From NCBI RefSeq assembly GCF_042664795.1, contig NZ_JBHTBN010000001.1, positions 62,001 to 126,000 on the forward strand: DNA of 64,000 nucleotides, in the 5' to 3' direction. The translations under genes and the position numbers were made by a program. Each line of letters opens with the position of its first letter. Positions within the stretch are counted from its first letter, which is position 1. Below are positions 8,518 to 16,465 of this stretch, one piece after another. This DNA is from Jejudonia soesokkakensis (GTDB taxonomy: Bacteria > Bacteroidota > Bacteroidia > Flavobacteriales > Flavobacteriaceae). The notes under the pieces were generated by a model. That model was not told where the DNA came from, ran no database searches, and worked only from the letters and a program-made list of their open reading frames with translations.

Positions 8518-8925
8518 TTAGTCTGAAGGGTTTTTTGAAGAATAGCTCTGATTATTAAGCTGTTTAGAAAGATAGGCAACTTCTAAAATTAAGCAGACGG
8601 CATAGGGAACAAAAAATGCAGCAAATTCAGCTAGTTGCATTGTGTCATCTACAGTAAAGGAAGGATAAAAGACCAGGAAGAAAACAACGAATTTTACAGC
8701 ACTTCCTGCCATAAAGAGAAAGCCCGTGTTTGTAGATTTTTTGTTGACACTATATTGTAAAACAATAAGTAACAAGATGGCTAAAACAAAATTAACACTA
8801 TAAGAAAGTAAAATTTTGTTTGAAAAAAGATCGATTTCAGCAAAAAAATTCACGCCCAGATGCATTCCGAAAACTACAGATAAAATAAGTGCTAGGTAGA
8901 GAGAAAACACAATTCCTTTCTTCAT
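8518..8925 (-). CDS. Four-helix membrane protein of the atp operon
   Basis: A 135-aa protein with four predicted membrane helices (about 5-24, 38-58, 68-88, 100-120) and short polar ends. Its place, 15 bases after atpZ and 105 bases before atpB, suggests an assembly or accessory role for the Fo part, similar in position to AtpI. I recall this family being labelled only as a DUF (DUF6168) in flavobacteria; that name is from memory. No catalytic motif is visible. Confidence 0.8.
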   Translation of the reverse strand: MKKGIVFSLYLALILSVVFGMHLGVNFFAEIDLFSNKILLSYSVNFVLAILLLIVLQYSVNKKSTNTGFLFMAGSAVKFVVFFLVFYPSFTVDDTMQLAEFAAFFVPYAVCLILEVAYLSKQLNNQSYSSKNPSD

Positions 8926-8940
8926 GAGGTTCTTTCAGGA

Positions 8941-9159
8941 CTAAGAGTTTAATCGGTTTGTTTGTTTCACTACAAGAAATAGTGAAATTCCAACACCAGC
9001 AAGTGTACAAAGGATAAGATATAATTTTCCGCCGTCATTATAAGAAGCGTCCAGCCACTTTCCCAACTGCACAAATAAATAAATAATAGCTCCCATTTCA
9101 AGGGCTATAGCAGACAGGATTGCCCAACGTTTTATAGGATTGCTGGGTTTCTTTGTCAT
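8941..9159 (-). CDS. atpZ: AtpZ/AtpI-type ATP synthase accessory protein
   Basis: A 72-aa protein with two membrane helices (about 12-31 and 45-63) separated by a short loop DASYNDGG. This is the size and pattern of AtpZ, thought to help c-ring assembly or ion supply for the synthase. Starts 1 base after the bactofilin stop and precedes the 4-helix protein by 15 bases. Confidence 0.82.
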   Translation of the reverse strand: MTKKPSNPIKRWAILSAIALEMGAIIYLFVQLGKWLDASYNDGGKLYLILCTLAGVGISLFLVVKQTNRLNS

Positions 9160-9160
9160 T

Positions 9161-9604
9161 TTAATTGAGTGCTTCTGAAGATTTCTTTACACGTTGCGAA
9201 CGATCAAATGGATGTGGCTTATCTGAAGTGGAGGTAGATTCTTTTTTCTCATTTCCCTTCATGGCGCAGGTTGCATTAAATGAAGCGCCTGGCTCAACAG
9301 CTAACTTCCCTACAATAACATCCCCGTTAATGTTTGCCGAAGAGCGTAAGGTAAGTGTATCTGAAACATTTAATTTCCCTTCAAAAGAGCCTTCAATATC
9401 GGCATTTTCGCAGGTAAGCGTTCCATTGATACTTCCTGTTTTACCCAGAACAACCTTGTTAGGTGTCACAACATTTCCTTCTATAGCCCCATCTATTCTA
9501 AAAAACCCATTTGAATTAATGTCCCCTTTGATAGTGGTTCCTTCATTAATTCTGTTTTGACCTCTGGAAGGCTCGGTTTGCTTTTCTTTTTTGTCTGAAA
9601 ACAT
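9161..9604 (-). CDS. Bactofilin (polymer-forming cytoskeletal protein)
   Basis: A 147-aa protein with a central right-handed beta-helix made of short repeats (GDINSNGFFRIDGAIEGNVV, then GSINGTLTC, ADIEGSFEGKL and SANINGDVIVG), about residues 25-115. Polar, disordered ends flank it. Bactofilins polymerise without nucleotides into membrane-associated filaments used in cell shape and in placing envelope machines. It lies between porW and atpZ in one transcription unit (31 and 1 bases). Confidence 0.92.
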   Translation of the reverse strand: MFSDKKEKQTEPSRGQNRINEGTTIKGDINSNGFFRIDGAIEGNVVTPNKVVLGKTGSINGTLTCENADIEGSFEGKLNVSDTLTLRSSANINGDVIVGKLAVEPGASFNATCAMKGNEKKESTSTSDKPHPFDRSQRVKKSSEALN

Positions 9605-9635
9605 GATGATTGGTTTTTGGGGATTAAAAAGGTTG

Positions 9636-12203
9636 TTAGTTGGTATCTCTGTTCTTGTATGCTTCGAAGTTTTTATGAATTTGAATAATTTTATAATTTT
9701 CTGAAGAGATTTCGGTATACGGTTTTGTCATTTTATAAGTCTTTTTCTTATCCTTCAGTATTTCTGAAAATCCACTACTTCCCATTTTAGAATTCAATCC
9801 ATGAATCATTACAAACAGTGTTGTTGGATTGTAATAATCCATTGAAGTTGAAAGATTTGAATAATTCATGTCACTTAGGGCCTTGTCTAAGGTTGCTTTT
9901 AAATCTATAGCAGCTTGCCTTTCCGAAGTAGTAAACTCATAAATAACTTTCCAGTTGTCACTCTCTTCATCAGCTATAAAGTTTGTGTTTGCTATCTGTG
10001 GAAGTACTTTGTCCAGTATGTTCTGTGCCTGTTTTCCTTCTTCTTTATTTGGATAATCCAGCGCAATATTATTAAGTGCAGCCTTGTATGCTTCAAAGCC
10101 TTGTTCTCTTGCAATTGCCGTCGCTTTCAGCATTTCAAATTTTGGGACGATAGGGTCACCTGTATAAGCAACAATATAATCATCGCTTGTAGCGATCACT
10201 TCGCCATACTTAGAGCTTTCAAACTTTTTATATAATTCTTTGTATTTAAACTCTGGGCTCGACTCGTCGGTTGCTAGCATTTTATCCGGATTTAATAAAA
10301 TCTCTGCGTAGCGTGAGCCTGCATGGTTTGATATGATATCATTTCTATACTGAGTTGCTAGAGAAGCATTTTCAGTAAGTTCATACAATTTGAAAAGGTT
10401 GTATTTTGAAGGCAATATCAATCGCTCTTGCGGATCAAACGTAAGTAGTTTTTCCAACCTGTTAATAGCCAGGTCATACTCATTAAACTTTTCTTTGTAG
10501 ATAAGGCCTAACTGATAGTATGCAAAGTTCCTATCTTTTGCCAGACTATCCAATACGATTTGATCTGAAGGTATTCTGGAAATGTAAGCCTGTGGATCAA
10601 AACGTTCACTGGAAGAAATCTCATCTTCTTCAACAGCCAAATCTTCTTCTTCTATTCCCGAATCACGCTTTGCAGATCGTCTCCAGTTATCTTCGAGCCT
10701 TCTGTCTCCCCATTGTTTTTTAAACTCTTGTTTACCGTAGGCAACTGTTGTAGGATTATAGAAATAGAAAGGCCCTCCCTTTTGAGTGTTTCCACCTTTT
10801 TGGGTATTGTCAAAAAACTCTTTATTAGCAATGCCTCTTTCATTAGAAACTAATGCCAAAGAGTCTTTAGTTGCTTCCTCTTTTAACTTTGTAATGTAGG
10901 TGTTAAAATACGTCAATCTTTCTGAATCGCTCATTCCAGCGAGTTGAAGAATACTATCATTTCTAATAGCAATATCCTCATACTTTATAACATCATCTAG
11001 GTTTTCTCTTTTCTTGGTTACACGACGCCAGTCTCTCGACTTTTCTTCTAGAAAAGCCAGTGTACTATCGTAATAAGCGCCTGCTTCTTTGTAGAGTGCG
11101 CGATCAAAATTGATTTCGGCAAGTGTTGTATAGTTTACAGATTGTAAGTAGCCATCATTATTATAGGCTTTAATCGATTTATTATAATAATCTGTCGCTG
11201 TAGCAATACTATCACTGTTTCTGTAGTATTCGCCAATCTGATTGTAAATTTTATCTAAGAACGGACGATTTTCTCTGTCTTCTTCCAGCTCTTGTAATAA
11301 TTCTAAAAAAGCGATACGATCCTGCTTGTCGTAGTCAAAATTCTTAGCTTTAGCGATGTAAGCATTGATCATGTATACTCTTGGCGATTTTCTGTTCAAT
11401 GCGATTACCTCATCGTAGGCTAAATTCGCACTATCTTTTTTTCCTAAACGGTCGTATAATTGGCCTTTTATGTAAGAATACCGGCCTTTAAGTTCATTAT
11501 CTTTAACCGTTTCTGAAGCAATTTTAATAAAAGGAAGTGCCTGCTCCAGCGAGTCTAATCTAATATAAGCCTGCGCCATGATTGCAGTGATATCTGCTAA
11601 GTCTTCATCTTTTATATCTTCGTCTTCTTGATCTAAAATCGTTTGAAGATTTTCAAGAGCAAGATCCTCATTGTTTAACCGTATGTTCGTCTTTGCCTTC
11701 CAAACCTTTGCATTATTAATATTATTGCTGGTTGGGTATCTGTTTAAAATGAAGTTAAATGCATCCAAAGCAGGTACAAATCGTTGTTCAAAATAGCGTG
11801 ATTTTCCTAAGAGGATATAGGCCTCATCGATTTGCGGGTTGTACTCCTTCCCATCGATATACATCGAATGTTTCTGAATTGCCTTTGCTGCTTTTTCTTC
11901 AGCTCTTGTAAACCCGGTTGAGTTTTCATTATCTCCACTTGCGCCTTTTATAGGAGGAAGCTTTACCTGACTCTCATCAAGATTAATGCGTTCTACGGGT
12001 AAAATTTCCCAGAAATTATCCCGATATCCCTGAGCTAGTTGAGCCTTTGCGTCAACAAAAGCGTTTTGTCCATTGTAGAGTGCATTGTACTCTGCAGTTA
12101 CCGAATGAAAACTACGATTTACAAAACTGTTTTTCTTTCGGGAACAAGCTGCCAAAACAACAACTGCAAGAAGTAGGATAGTAATTTTATATATGCCTTT
12201 CAA
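9636..12203 (-). CDS. porW: Type IX secretion system TPR lipoprotein, PorW/SprE type
   Basis: An 855-aa lipoprotein with signal peptide and clear lipobox (LAAC at residues 17-20). Many helical TPR-like repeats follow along most of the chain, for example AYILLGKSRYFEQRFVPALD. The start of the mature protein (CSRKKN..., NRSFHSVTAEYNALYNG, NFWEILPVE) is what I know from SprE of Flavobacterium johnsoniae and PorW of Porphyromonas gingivalis. These are needed for type IX secretion and gliding. The length fits SprE. The start codon is TTG; only ATT lies between it and the upstream in-frame stop. It heads the unit porW-bactofilin-atp. Confidence 0.82.
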   Translation of the reverse strand: MKGIYKITILLLAVVVLAACSRKKNSFVNRSFHSVTAEYNALYNGQNAFVDAKAQLAQGYRDNFWEILPVERINLDESQVKLPPIKGASGDNENSTGFTRAEEKAAKAIQKHSMYIDGKEYNPQIDEAYILLGKSRYFEQRFVPALDAFNFILNRYPTSNNINNAKVWKAKTNIRLNNEDLALENLQTILDQEDEDIKDEDLADITAIMAQAYIRLDSLEQALPFIKIASETVKDNELKGRYSYIKGQLYDRLGKKDSANLAYDEVIALNRKSPRVYMINAYIAKAKNFDYDKQDRIAFLELLQELEEDRENRPFLDKIYNQIGEYYRNSDSIATATDYYNKSIKAYNNDGYLQSVNYTTLAEINFDRALYKEAGAYYDSTLAFLEEKSRDWRRVTKKRENLDDVIKYEDIAIRNDSILQLAGMSDSERLTYFNTYITKLKEEATKDSLALVSNERGIANKEFFDNTQKGGNTQKGGPFYFYNPTTVAYGKQEFKKQWGDRRLEDNWRRSAKRDSGIEEEDLAVEEDEISSSERFDPQAYISRIPSDQIVLDSLAKDRNFAYYQLGLIYKEKFNEYDLAINRLEKLLTFDPQERLILPSKYNLFKLYELTENASLATQYRNDIISNHAGSRYAEILLNPDKMLATDESSPEFKYKELYKKFESSKYGEVIATSDDYIVAYTGDPIVPKFEMLKATAIAREQGFEAYKAALNNIALDYPNKEEGKQAQNILDKVLPQIANTNFIADEESDNWKVIYEFTTSERQAAIDLKATLDKALSDMNYSNLSTSMDYYNPTTLFVMIHGLNSKMGSSGFSEILKDKKKTYKMTKPYTEISSENYKIIQIHKNFEAYKNRDTN

Positions 12204-12242
12204 AATGTCTTTAGTTTATATAGTACAGTAACTTAAAAGCTT

Positions 12243-12263
12243 TGGTTTTAGTATGTAAAACCA
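12243..12263. other. 8-bp hairpin in the porW / PaaE-like intergenic region
   Basis: TGGTTTTA (12243-12250) pairs with TAAAACCA (12256-12263) around a 5-base loop. It lies 40 bases upstream of the porW start in a 194-base divergent spacer. It could be a 5' leader hairpin or an operator; nothing else in the sequence decides. Confidence 0.3.
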
Positions 12264-12369
12264 CTACAGAACGGTAAAAATACGTTTCTTTTTGAAAATT
12301 CATTAAAATAAGCACTAAAAATTGCCTGAGATTAGCAGCAAATACTATTCATCTTTATGTTTTAGATTG

Positions 12370-12377
12370 TATTTTTG
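12370..12377 (+). promoter_or_regulatory. -7 element of the PaaE-like gene
   Basis: TATTTTTG matches TAnnTTTG and ends 20 bases before the ATG at 12398. At the -33 position the sequence reads TTC rather than TTG, so the promoter is only partly consensus. Confidence 0.45.
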
Positions 12378-12397
12378 AAACAAAAAATGTACCCTCC

Positions 12398-13441
12398 ATG
12401 AGCGACTTTCATTCGTTGACAATTTCAGAAATAAAAAAAGAAACTGCCAATGCCGTTTCAATTGCTTTTACCATCCCCGACAATCTCAAAAGTAGCTTTG
12501 AATTTAAAGCAGGTCAATATGTTACTATAAAACACATGATTGACAACAAAGAAGTACGTCGCGCCTATTCTATTTGTAGCAGTCCCAATAGCGGACTTTT
12601 AATAGTAGCCGTAAAAAAGGTGGAGCATGGGAATTTTTCAATTTTCGCCAATACGCAATTAAAAGCAGGTGACACACTCGATGTTATGGCCCCTCAAGGT
12701 CATTTTGTATTGACTGAAGCTTCAGAAAAAAATTATGTAGCATTTGCTGCTGGTAGTGGTATAACACCCGTACTTTCTATTGTAAAAACAGCTTTGGAAA
12801 CAAATAGCCACTCAAAATTTTTATTGATTTACGGAAACCAGTCGATAGCCGAAACAATGTTTTATGACGAATTGATGGTATTAAAGAAATCGTATCCTGA
12901 AAGATTTTTAGTAGAATTCATTTTCAGTAGAAGAAAAGAGGAAAACTCACTTTTTGGGAGAGTTGAAAAATCTACGGTCAATTTTTTTCTGAAGAATAAA
13001 TATTCGGAAACTGCATTTGATGAATTTTATCTGTGCGGTCCAGAGCCTATGATCGATATGGTTTCTTCGGTATTAAAAGAAAACGGAGTCAATGAAAAGC
13101 AAATTCACTTTGAATTATTTACGACTGCCGAAGAAGGGCTCTTGGTTGAAAATCACGACGGAAAAACTGAAATTACCATTACAGTAGATGATGACACTGA
13201 AACTTTTATCATGGAACAAACTACTTCAATTCTGGAAGCTGCCTTGGATCACGGTATTGATGCTCCGTATTCTTGCCAGGGAGGTATTTGCAGCACTTGT
13301 ATTGCTAAGATTGTAGAAGGGAAAGCCGAAATGCGGAAAAATCAGATTTTAACCGATGGTGAAATTGCAGAAGGACTTATTTTAACCTGTCAGGCACATC
13401 CTACGACCTCAAAATTAGTGGTCGATTATGATGATGTGTAA
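12398..13441 (+). CDS. PaaE-like ferredoxin:NAD(P)H flavoprotein reductase
   Basis: A 347-aa three-domain electron-transfer protein. It has an FAD-binding barrel with RAYS (55-58), a NAD(P)-binding domain with GSGITP (119-124), and a C-terminal plant-type 2Fe-2S ferredoxin domain with Cys 293, 298, 301 and 331. This order is that of PaaE, the reductase of phenylacetyl-CoA epoxidase, and related ferredoxin-NADP reductases. No paaABCD genes lie nearby, so it more likely serves another oxygenase or desaturase. Diverges from porW; convergent with the next gene with only 12 bases between stops. Confidence 0.88.
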   Translation: MSDFHSLTISEIKKETANAVSIAFTIPDNLKSSFEFKAGQYVTIKHMIDNKEVRRAYSICSSPNSGLLIVAVKKVEHGNFSIFANTQLKAGDTLDVMAPQGHFVLTEASEKNYVAFAAGSGITPVLSIVKTALETNSHSKFLLIYGNQSIAETMFYDELMVLKKSYPERFLVEFIFSRRKEENSLFGRVEKSTVNFFLKNKYSETAFDEFYLCGPEPMIDMVSSVLKENGVNEKQIHFELFTTAEEGLLVENHDGKTEITITVDDDTETFIMEQTTSILEAALDHGIDAPYSCQGGICSTCIAKIVEGKAEMRKNQILTDGEIAEGLILTCQAHPTTSKLVVDYDDV

Positions 13442-13453
13442 CACTTTTGAAAA

Positions 13454-14491
13454 TTAAAACAATTCTATCGCCTTATCTACAACAAGCGCTACCGGGATAC
13501 TTTTCATAGCATTTTCGTAAGCTTCAGGATATTTATTTCCATATACTGAAGTGGGAATGAGAGGGTATTTATCTCTGTTGGAGATTAGCTGATTTTTATT
13601 AGGCTGATTAAAGGGTTTAAAGCCAAGGTAAGGGTGTGTTACTCCCCAAAGTGTCAAAACCGGAATTCCATACATGGCGGCCAGGTGTCCATTACCACTG
13701 TCCATACTAATCATTCCATCCAAATTGGAAATAAGTCTTAGTTCTTCTTTAAATTTTAATTGGCCTGCTATATTCACAACTCCCGGGTTTGCTTTTGCGA
13801 TCGTGGTAAGTGCTGAAATTTCAGAAGCACCTCCTCCAAAAAGGAACACTTTATAATTCTCCGTTTCATTCAGTTTAGAAATTACTTCAGCCATGAATTC
13901 CAGCGGATACATTTTTCCTTTATGAGCAGCAAATGGAGCTATGCCGATAAGTTTTTTGGTATGCTTTCCTATTAGCTCGTGCAATTCTGGAGTCAATTCT
14001 TGCTGCTTTGGAATAACATGATCTTTTAAATCTATGGGGTATCCCAATTTATCAAAAACATCTGCATACCGTTGATGAGTTGATTTTAAAGCAACTATTT
14101 TTTTTGATTTTGAAGATACTGTTAACCGTTTTTTCTCTGTTCTACCTTTATCAATTTTAGACGTTAGTACCGAATTTTTGAAAAGCAAGTAATTACGAAT
14201 GGCTTTAGAGCGAATCACATTGTGTAAATCTGCAACGGCATCTATTCCTTGTTTTTTAGCTGTTTCAGCTAATTTAAACAACCCCAGATTTTTGTGTTCT
14301 TCAGTTACGTTAGCTTCTATAAACTGAATATCTGGAATGTCATCAAATAAAGGTTTAAAAAAAGGGCGGGAAACTACCGTAAGTTTTAATTCCGGATAGG
14401 TATGTTTCAATACTCTAAGCACAGGAACCGTCATTGCTACATCTCCAAGAGCAGAAAGCCTGATAATTAATATGTGCTTAGGTTTTTGCAT
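13454..14491 (-). CDS. Glycosyltransferase family 9 (heptosyltransferase-like)
   Basis: A 345-aa GT-B enzyme of the ADP-heptose:LPS heptosyltransferase family. N-terminal RLSALGDVAMTVPVLRVL and C-terminal MDSGNGHLAAMYGIPVLTLW are the family's two signature regions. Likely acts at the cytoplasmic face on lipid A-core. It follows the DUF4254 gene by 30 bases on the same strand, a pairing I recall as common in flavobacteria. Confidence 0.9.
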   Translation of the reverse strand: MQKPKHILIIRLSALGDVAMTVPVLRVLKHTYPELKLTVVSRPFFKPLFDDIPDIQFIEANVTEEHKNLGLFKLAETAKKQGIDAVADLHNVIRSKAIRNYLLFKNSVLTSKIDKGRTEKKRLTVSSKSKKIVALKSTHQRYADVFDKLGYPIDLKDHVIPKQQELTPELHELIGKHTKKLIGIAPFAAHKGKMYPLEFMAEVISKLNETENYKVFLFGGGASEISALTTIAKANPGVVNIAGQLKFKEELRLISNLDGMISMDSGNGHLAAMYGIPVLTLWGVTHPYLGFKPFNQPNKNQLISNRDKYPLIPTSVYGNKYPEAYENAMKSIPVALVVDKAIELF

Positions 14492-14521
14492 AGCTGTTTT
14501 ACAACCAATCTGTGCAGCTAT

Positions 14522-15127
14522 TTATTTCTTTCTCAAAACAGGATTGAGTTCATCATCATTGTACATCTTCATTTGCTTATACACTTTCATGTATTTTTTA
14601 CCCGTTTTAATATCATTTAATAATTGATCGATTGCCGTGCTCAAATCCACGCGTTGCTCTAAAAGAATGTTTAATTTATTCTGGCAGGCATTTCGATGTT
14701 CGGCAGTTGCGTTCTCACGAGTTGCCTCTTCATTCATATGATAAATTTTAAGGGCGAGAATGGATAGCCTGTCAACACCCCACGCTGGGCTTTCGGTATT
14801 AATAGTAGCATCTGCGTTTGGAGTCACATCTTCGTATCTTTTTAAAAAATAACTGTCAATATATTCTACCATATCTGTTCGATCCTGATTAGAGGCATCG
14901 ATCTGGCGCTTTAACTTTAATGCTGCCACGGGATCAATATGAGGATCACGTATAATGTCTTCATAATGCCATTGTACCGTATCTATCCAACATTTTCGGT
15001 ATAAAAGATGCTTCAGCAAATCTTCATCCTTGTCGTATGGATTTTCAAAGGGTTGATCGACAGTATTAATTTTATGGTATTTTACAATAACTTCAAGAAA
15101 GATTTTATTAGCGATTTCTGAAAACAT
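14522..15127 (-). CDS. DUF4254 family protein
   Basis: A 201-aa soluble, mostly helical protein rich in charged residues, without signal peptide or membrane helix. The central part (HIDPVAALKLKRQIDASNQ) and the C-terminal Lys-rich part fit DUF4254, whose function is unknown. Co-transcription with a family 9 glycosyltransferase suggests a link to LPS core assembly. The ATG is preceded by a TATCTTTG box at 15181-15188. Confidence 0.8.
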   Translation of the reverse strand: MFSEIANKIFLEVIVKYHKINTVDQPFENPYDKDEDLLKHLLYRKCWIDTVQWHYEDIIRDPHIDPVAALKLKRQIDASNQDRTDMVEYIDSYFLKRYEDVTPNADATINTESPAWGVDRLSILALKIYHMNEEATRENATAEHRNACQNKLNILLEQRVDLSTAIDQLLNDIKTGKKYMKVYKQMKMYNDDELNPVLRKK

Positions 15128-15180
15128 ACACGATTTTTTTGGTGTTTACTACTGAAAATATTCAGTTTATTTGAGTTGGG

Positions 15181-15188
15181 CAAAGATA
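15181..15188 (-). promoter_or_regulatory. -7 element for the DUF4254-GT9 pair
   Basis: On the minus strand TATCTTTG matches TAnnTTTG, 53 bases upstream of the ATG. No TTG lies at the usual -33 distance; the nearest is about 26 bases away. Confidence 0.45.
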
Positions 15189-15244
15189 TTGAATTTTGGG
15201 CTATCATAATAGCTCAATACTACCGAAGCATTTTCCGAAGGTAT

Positions 15245-16168
15245 TTAAACAAATAATAACATCACTGGAGTTATAATAATGGCCCAAAGCAGAAGCTCCC
15301 GAAACCAGAATTCATTTATTTTTTCGATATAGTTTGCTGTAATGATTGCCAAGGGCGCCATGATAAAAAGGAATTCTGCCGCTGTTTTTTCTTCGCTAAA
15401 CAAGGCCATTGCCAAAGTAACTATAAGTACGACGATGATTAAAAGATAGTTAGGACGTTCTTTTCTTGCGATGGATGAAAGTTTTATGAGTCTAAAAAAA
15501 GTTGTCCAGAGTAAAAAAGTGGCTATAATAGACAATCCAATTACCAAAGTAATCTTATTATAACTGGAAAAATCTAGACTAATTTCTGGTTTCCAACTAT
15601 AAAACCAACTAAACGAATCGTTTATTATAAAATGATAGGTTACAGCAAGAACAAATACTGTTAAAAATCCAGCAAACGGAATGAATACGTGTTTATAGGT
15701 AGTGTGCTTTTTTCTCACAACCGCTAAAAATAACACGATGAAAAAGAACAAACTATAGAAGTAAAACAGGCTGGCGAGTGAAATATATAAAGATGCATCA
15801 AGAATTTTCTTTTCTGTGTTTTTTTCTGAATACAGACTTAAGATTCTGCGAAGTGCCATTAATAAAAGAACATTCGTAAAAATTAGAGTTTCATTAGTAA
15901 GAACAACAGGAATTAGCATTATAAAGCAGACAAAGAATAAAATATCATAGCTGTTGGGGCGAGACAAGTCATTTTTTTTGACCATAAAATCTAGTAAGAA
16001 CAGAGAGAAAATCACCAAGCCAACAAATACCAAGTGAATGGCAATTTTTTCAATAGTAAGGAGCTCTCCAGTACCTTTAAAGGTTGCAAAAAAATACCCT
16101 GCAAAAAGATAGATAGCGAGAATTAGAAAATTAATAGGTGTAGATTTCCCGAAAAAGCTTGTAAGCAT
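15245..16168 (-). CDS. DUF6427-like polytopic membrane protein
   Basis: A 307-aa protein with about 9-10 hydrophobic segments and short charged loops, and no catalytic motif that I recognise. The size, the start (MLTSFFGKSTPINF) and the neighbourhood (next to purD and the DUF4254/GT9 pair) fit a flavobacterial family I recall as DUF6427. It diverges from the small membrane gene at 16208. Confidence 0.75.
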   Translation of the reverse strand: MLTSFFGKSTPINFLILAIYLFAGYFFATFKGTGELLTIEKIAIHLVFVGLVIFSLFLLDFMVKKNDLSRPNSYDILFFVCFIMLIPVVLTNETLIFTNVLLLMALRRILSLYSEKNTEKKILDASLYISLASLFYFYSLFFFIVLFLAVVRKKHTTYKHVFIPFAGFLTVFVLAVTYHFIINDSFSWFYSWKPEISLDFSSYNKITLVIGLSIIATFLLWTTFFRLIKLSSIARKERPNYLLIIVVLIVTLAMALFSEEKTAAEFLFIMAPLAIITANYIEKINEFWFRELLLWAIIITPVMLLFV

Positions 16169-16189
16169 AGGAGGTTATTTATACTTTTG
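16159..16189 (+). promoter_or_regulatory. Promoter of the DUF6341-like gene
   Basis: TTG (16159-16161), 20 bases, then TACTTTTG (16182-16189) match the Bacteroidota -33/-7 consensus. The ATG at 16208 follows 19 bases later, so the leader would be short. Confidence 0.75.
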
Positions 16190-16207
16190 CATTATAAATA
16201 TAAAGAT

Positions 16208-16465
16208 ATGTCTTGGAAAGCAATTTTTGAAGGAATACAGTCATTTACTGAAGATGTTTTATTTATTCCGTTCGATGCACTTCGCGAAATGGAACTAGAG
16301 AGCTGGTTTGGCGCTAACATTATGTCTTGGATTTTTATGCTCATTGGGTTTGTAGCATTTGTTTACTGGATGCGAGAACTAAAGTCTTTTAACGACAATA
16401 ACGAAGAAGACAGAAGTTCAACCTCTCATGGTTATTTAGCTGAAGATGCCGTAAGACAACAATAA
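16208..16465 (+). CDS. Small single-pass membrane protein, DUF6341-like
   Basis: An 85-aa protein starting MSWKAIFEGIQSF. It has an amphipathic N-terminal part, one membrane helix (NIMSWIFMLIGFVAFVYWM) and an acidic, Ser-rich C-terminal tail. A longer frame from TTG at 16187 would place the start codon inside the -7 promoter box, so the ATG at 16208 is preferred. The family name is from memory; function unknown. Its TAA is directly followed by the complement of the purD stop, with no base between. Confidence 0.8.
   Translation: MSWKAIFEGIQSFTEDVLFIPFDALREMELESWFGANIMSWIFMLIGFVAFVYWMRELKSFNDNNEEDRSSTSHGYLAEDAVRQQ

Noticed and set aside
9165..9560. 131-aa plus-strand frame over the bactofilin gene
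   Set aside because: Mirror of the beta-helix repeat coding sequence; the bactofilin frame has the family pattern and operon position.
16187..16207. TTG start giving seven extra residues for the small membrane protein
   Set aside because: The TTG is part of the -7 box TACTTTTG; the ATG at 16208 fits better.
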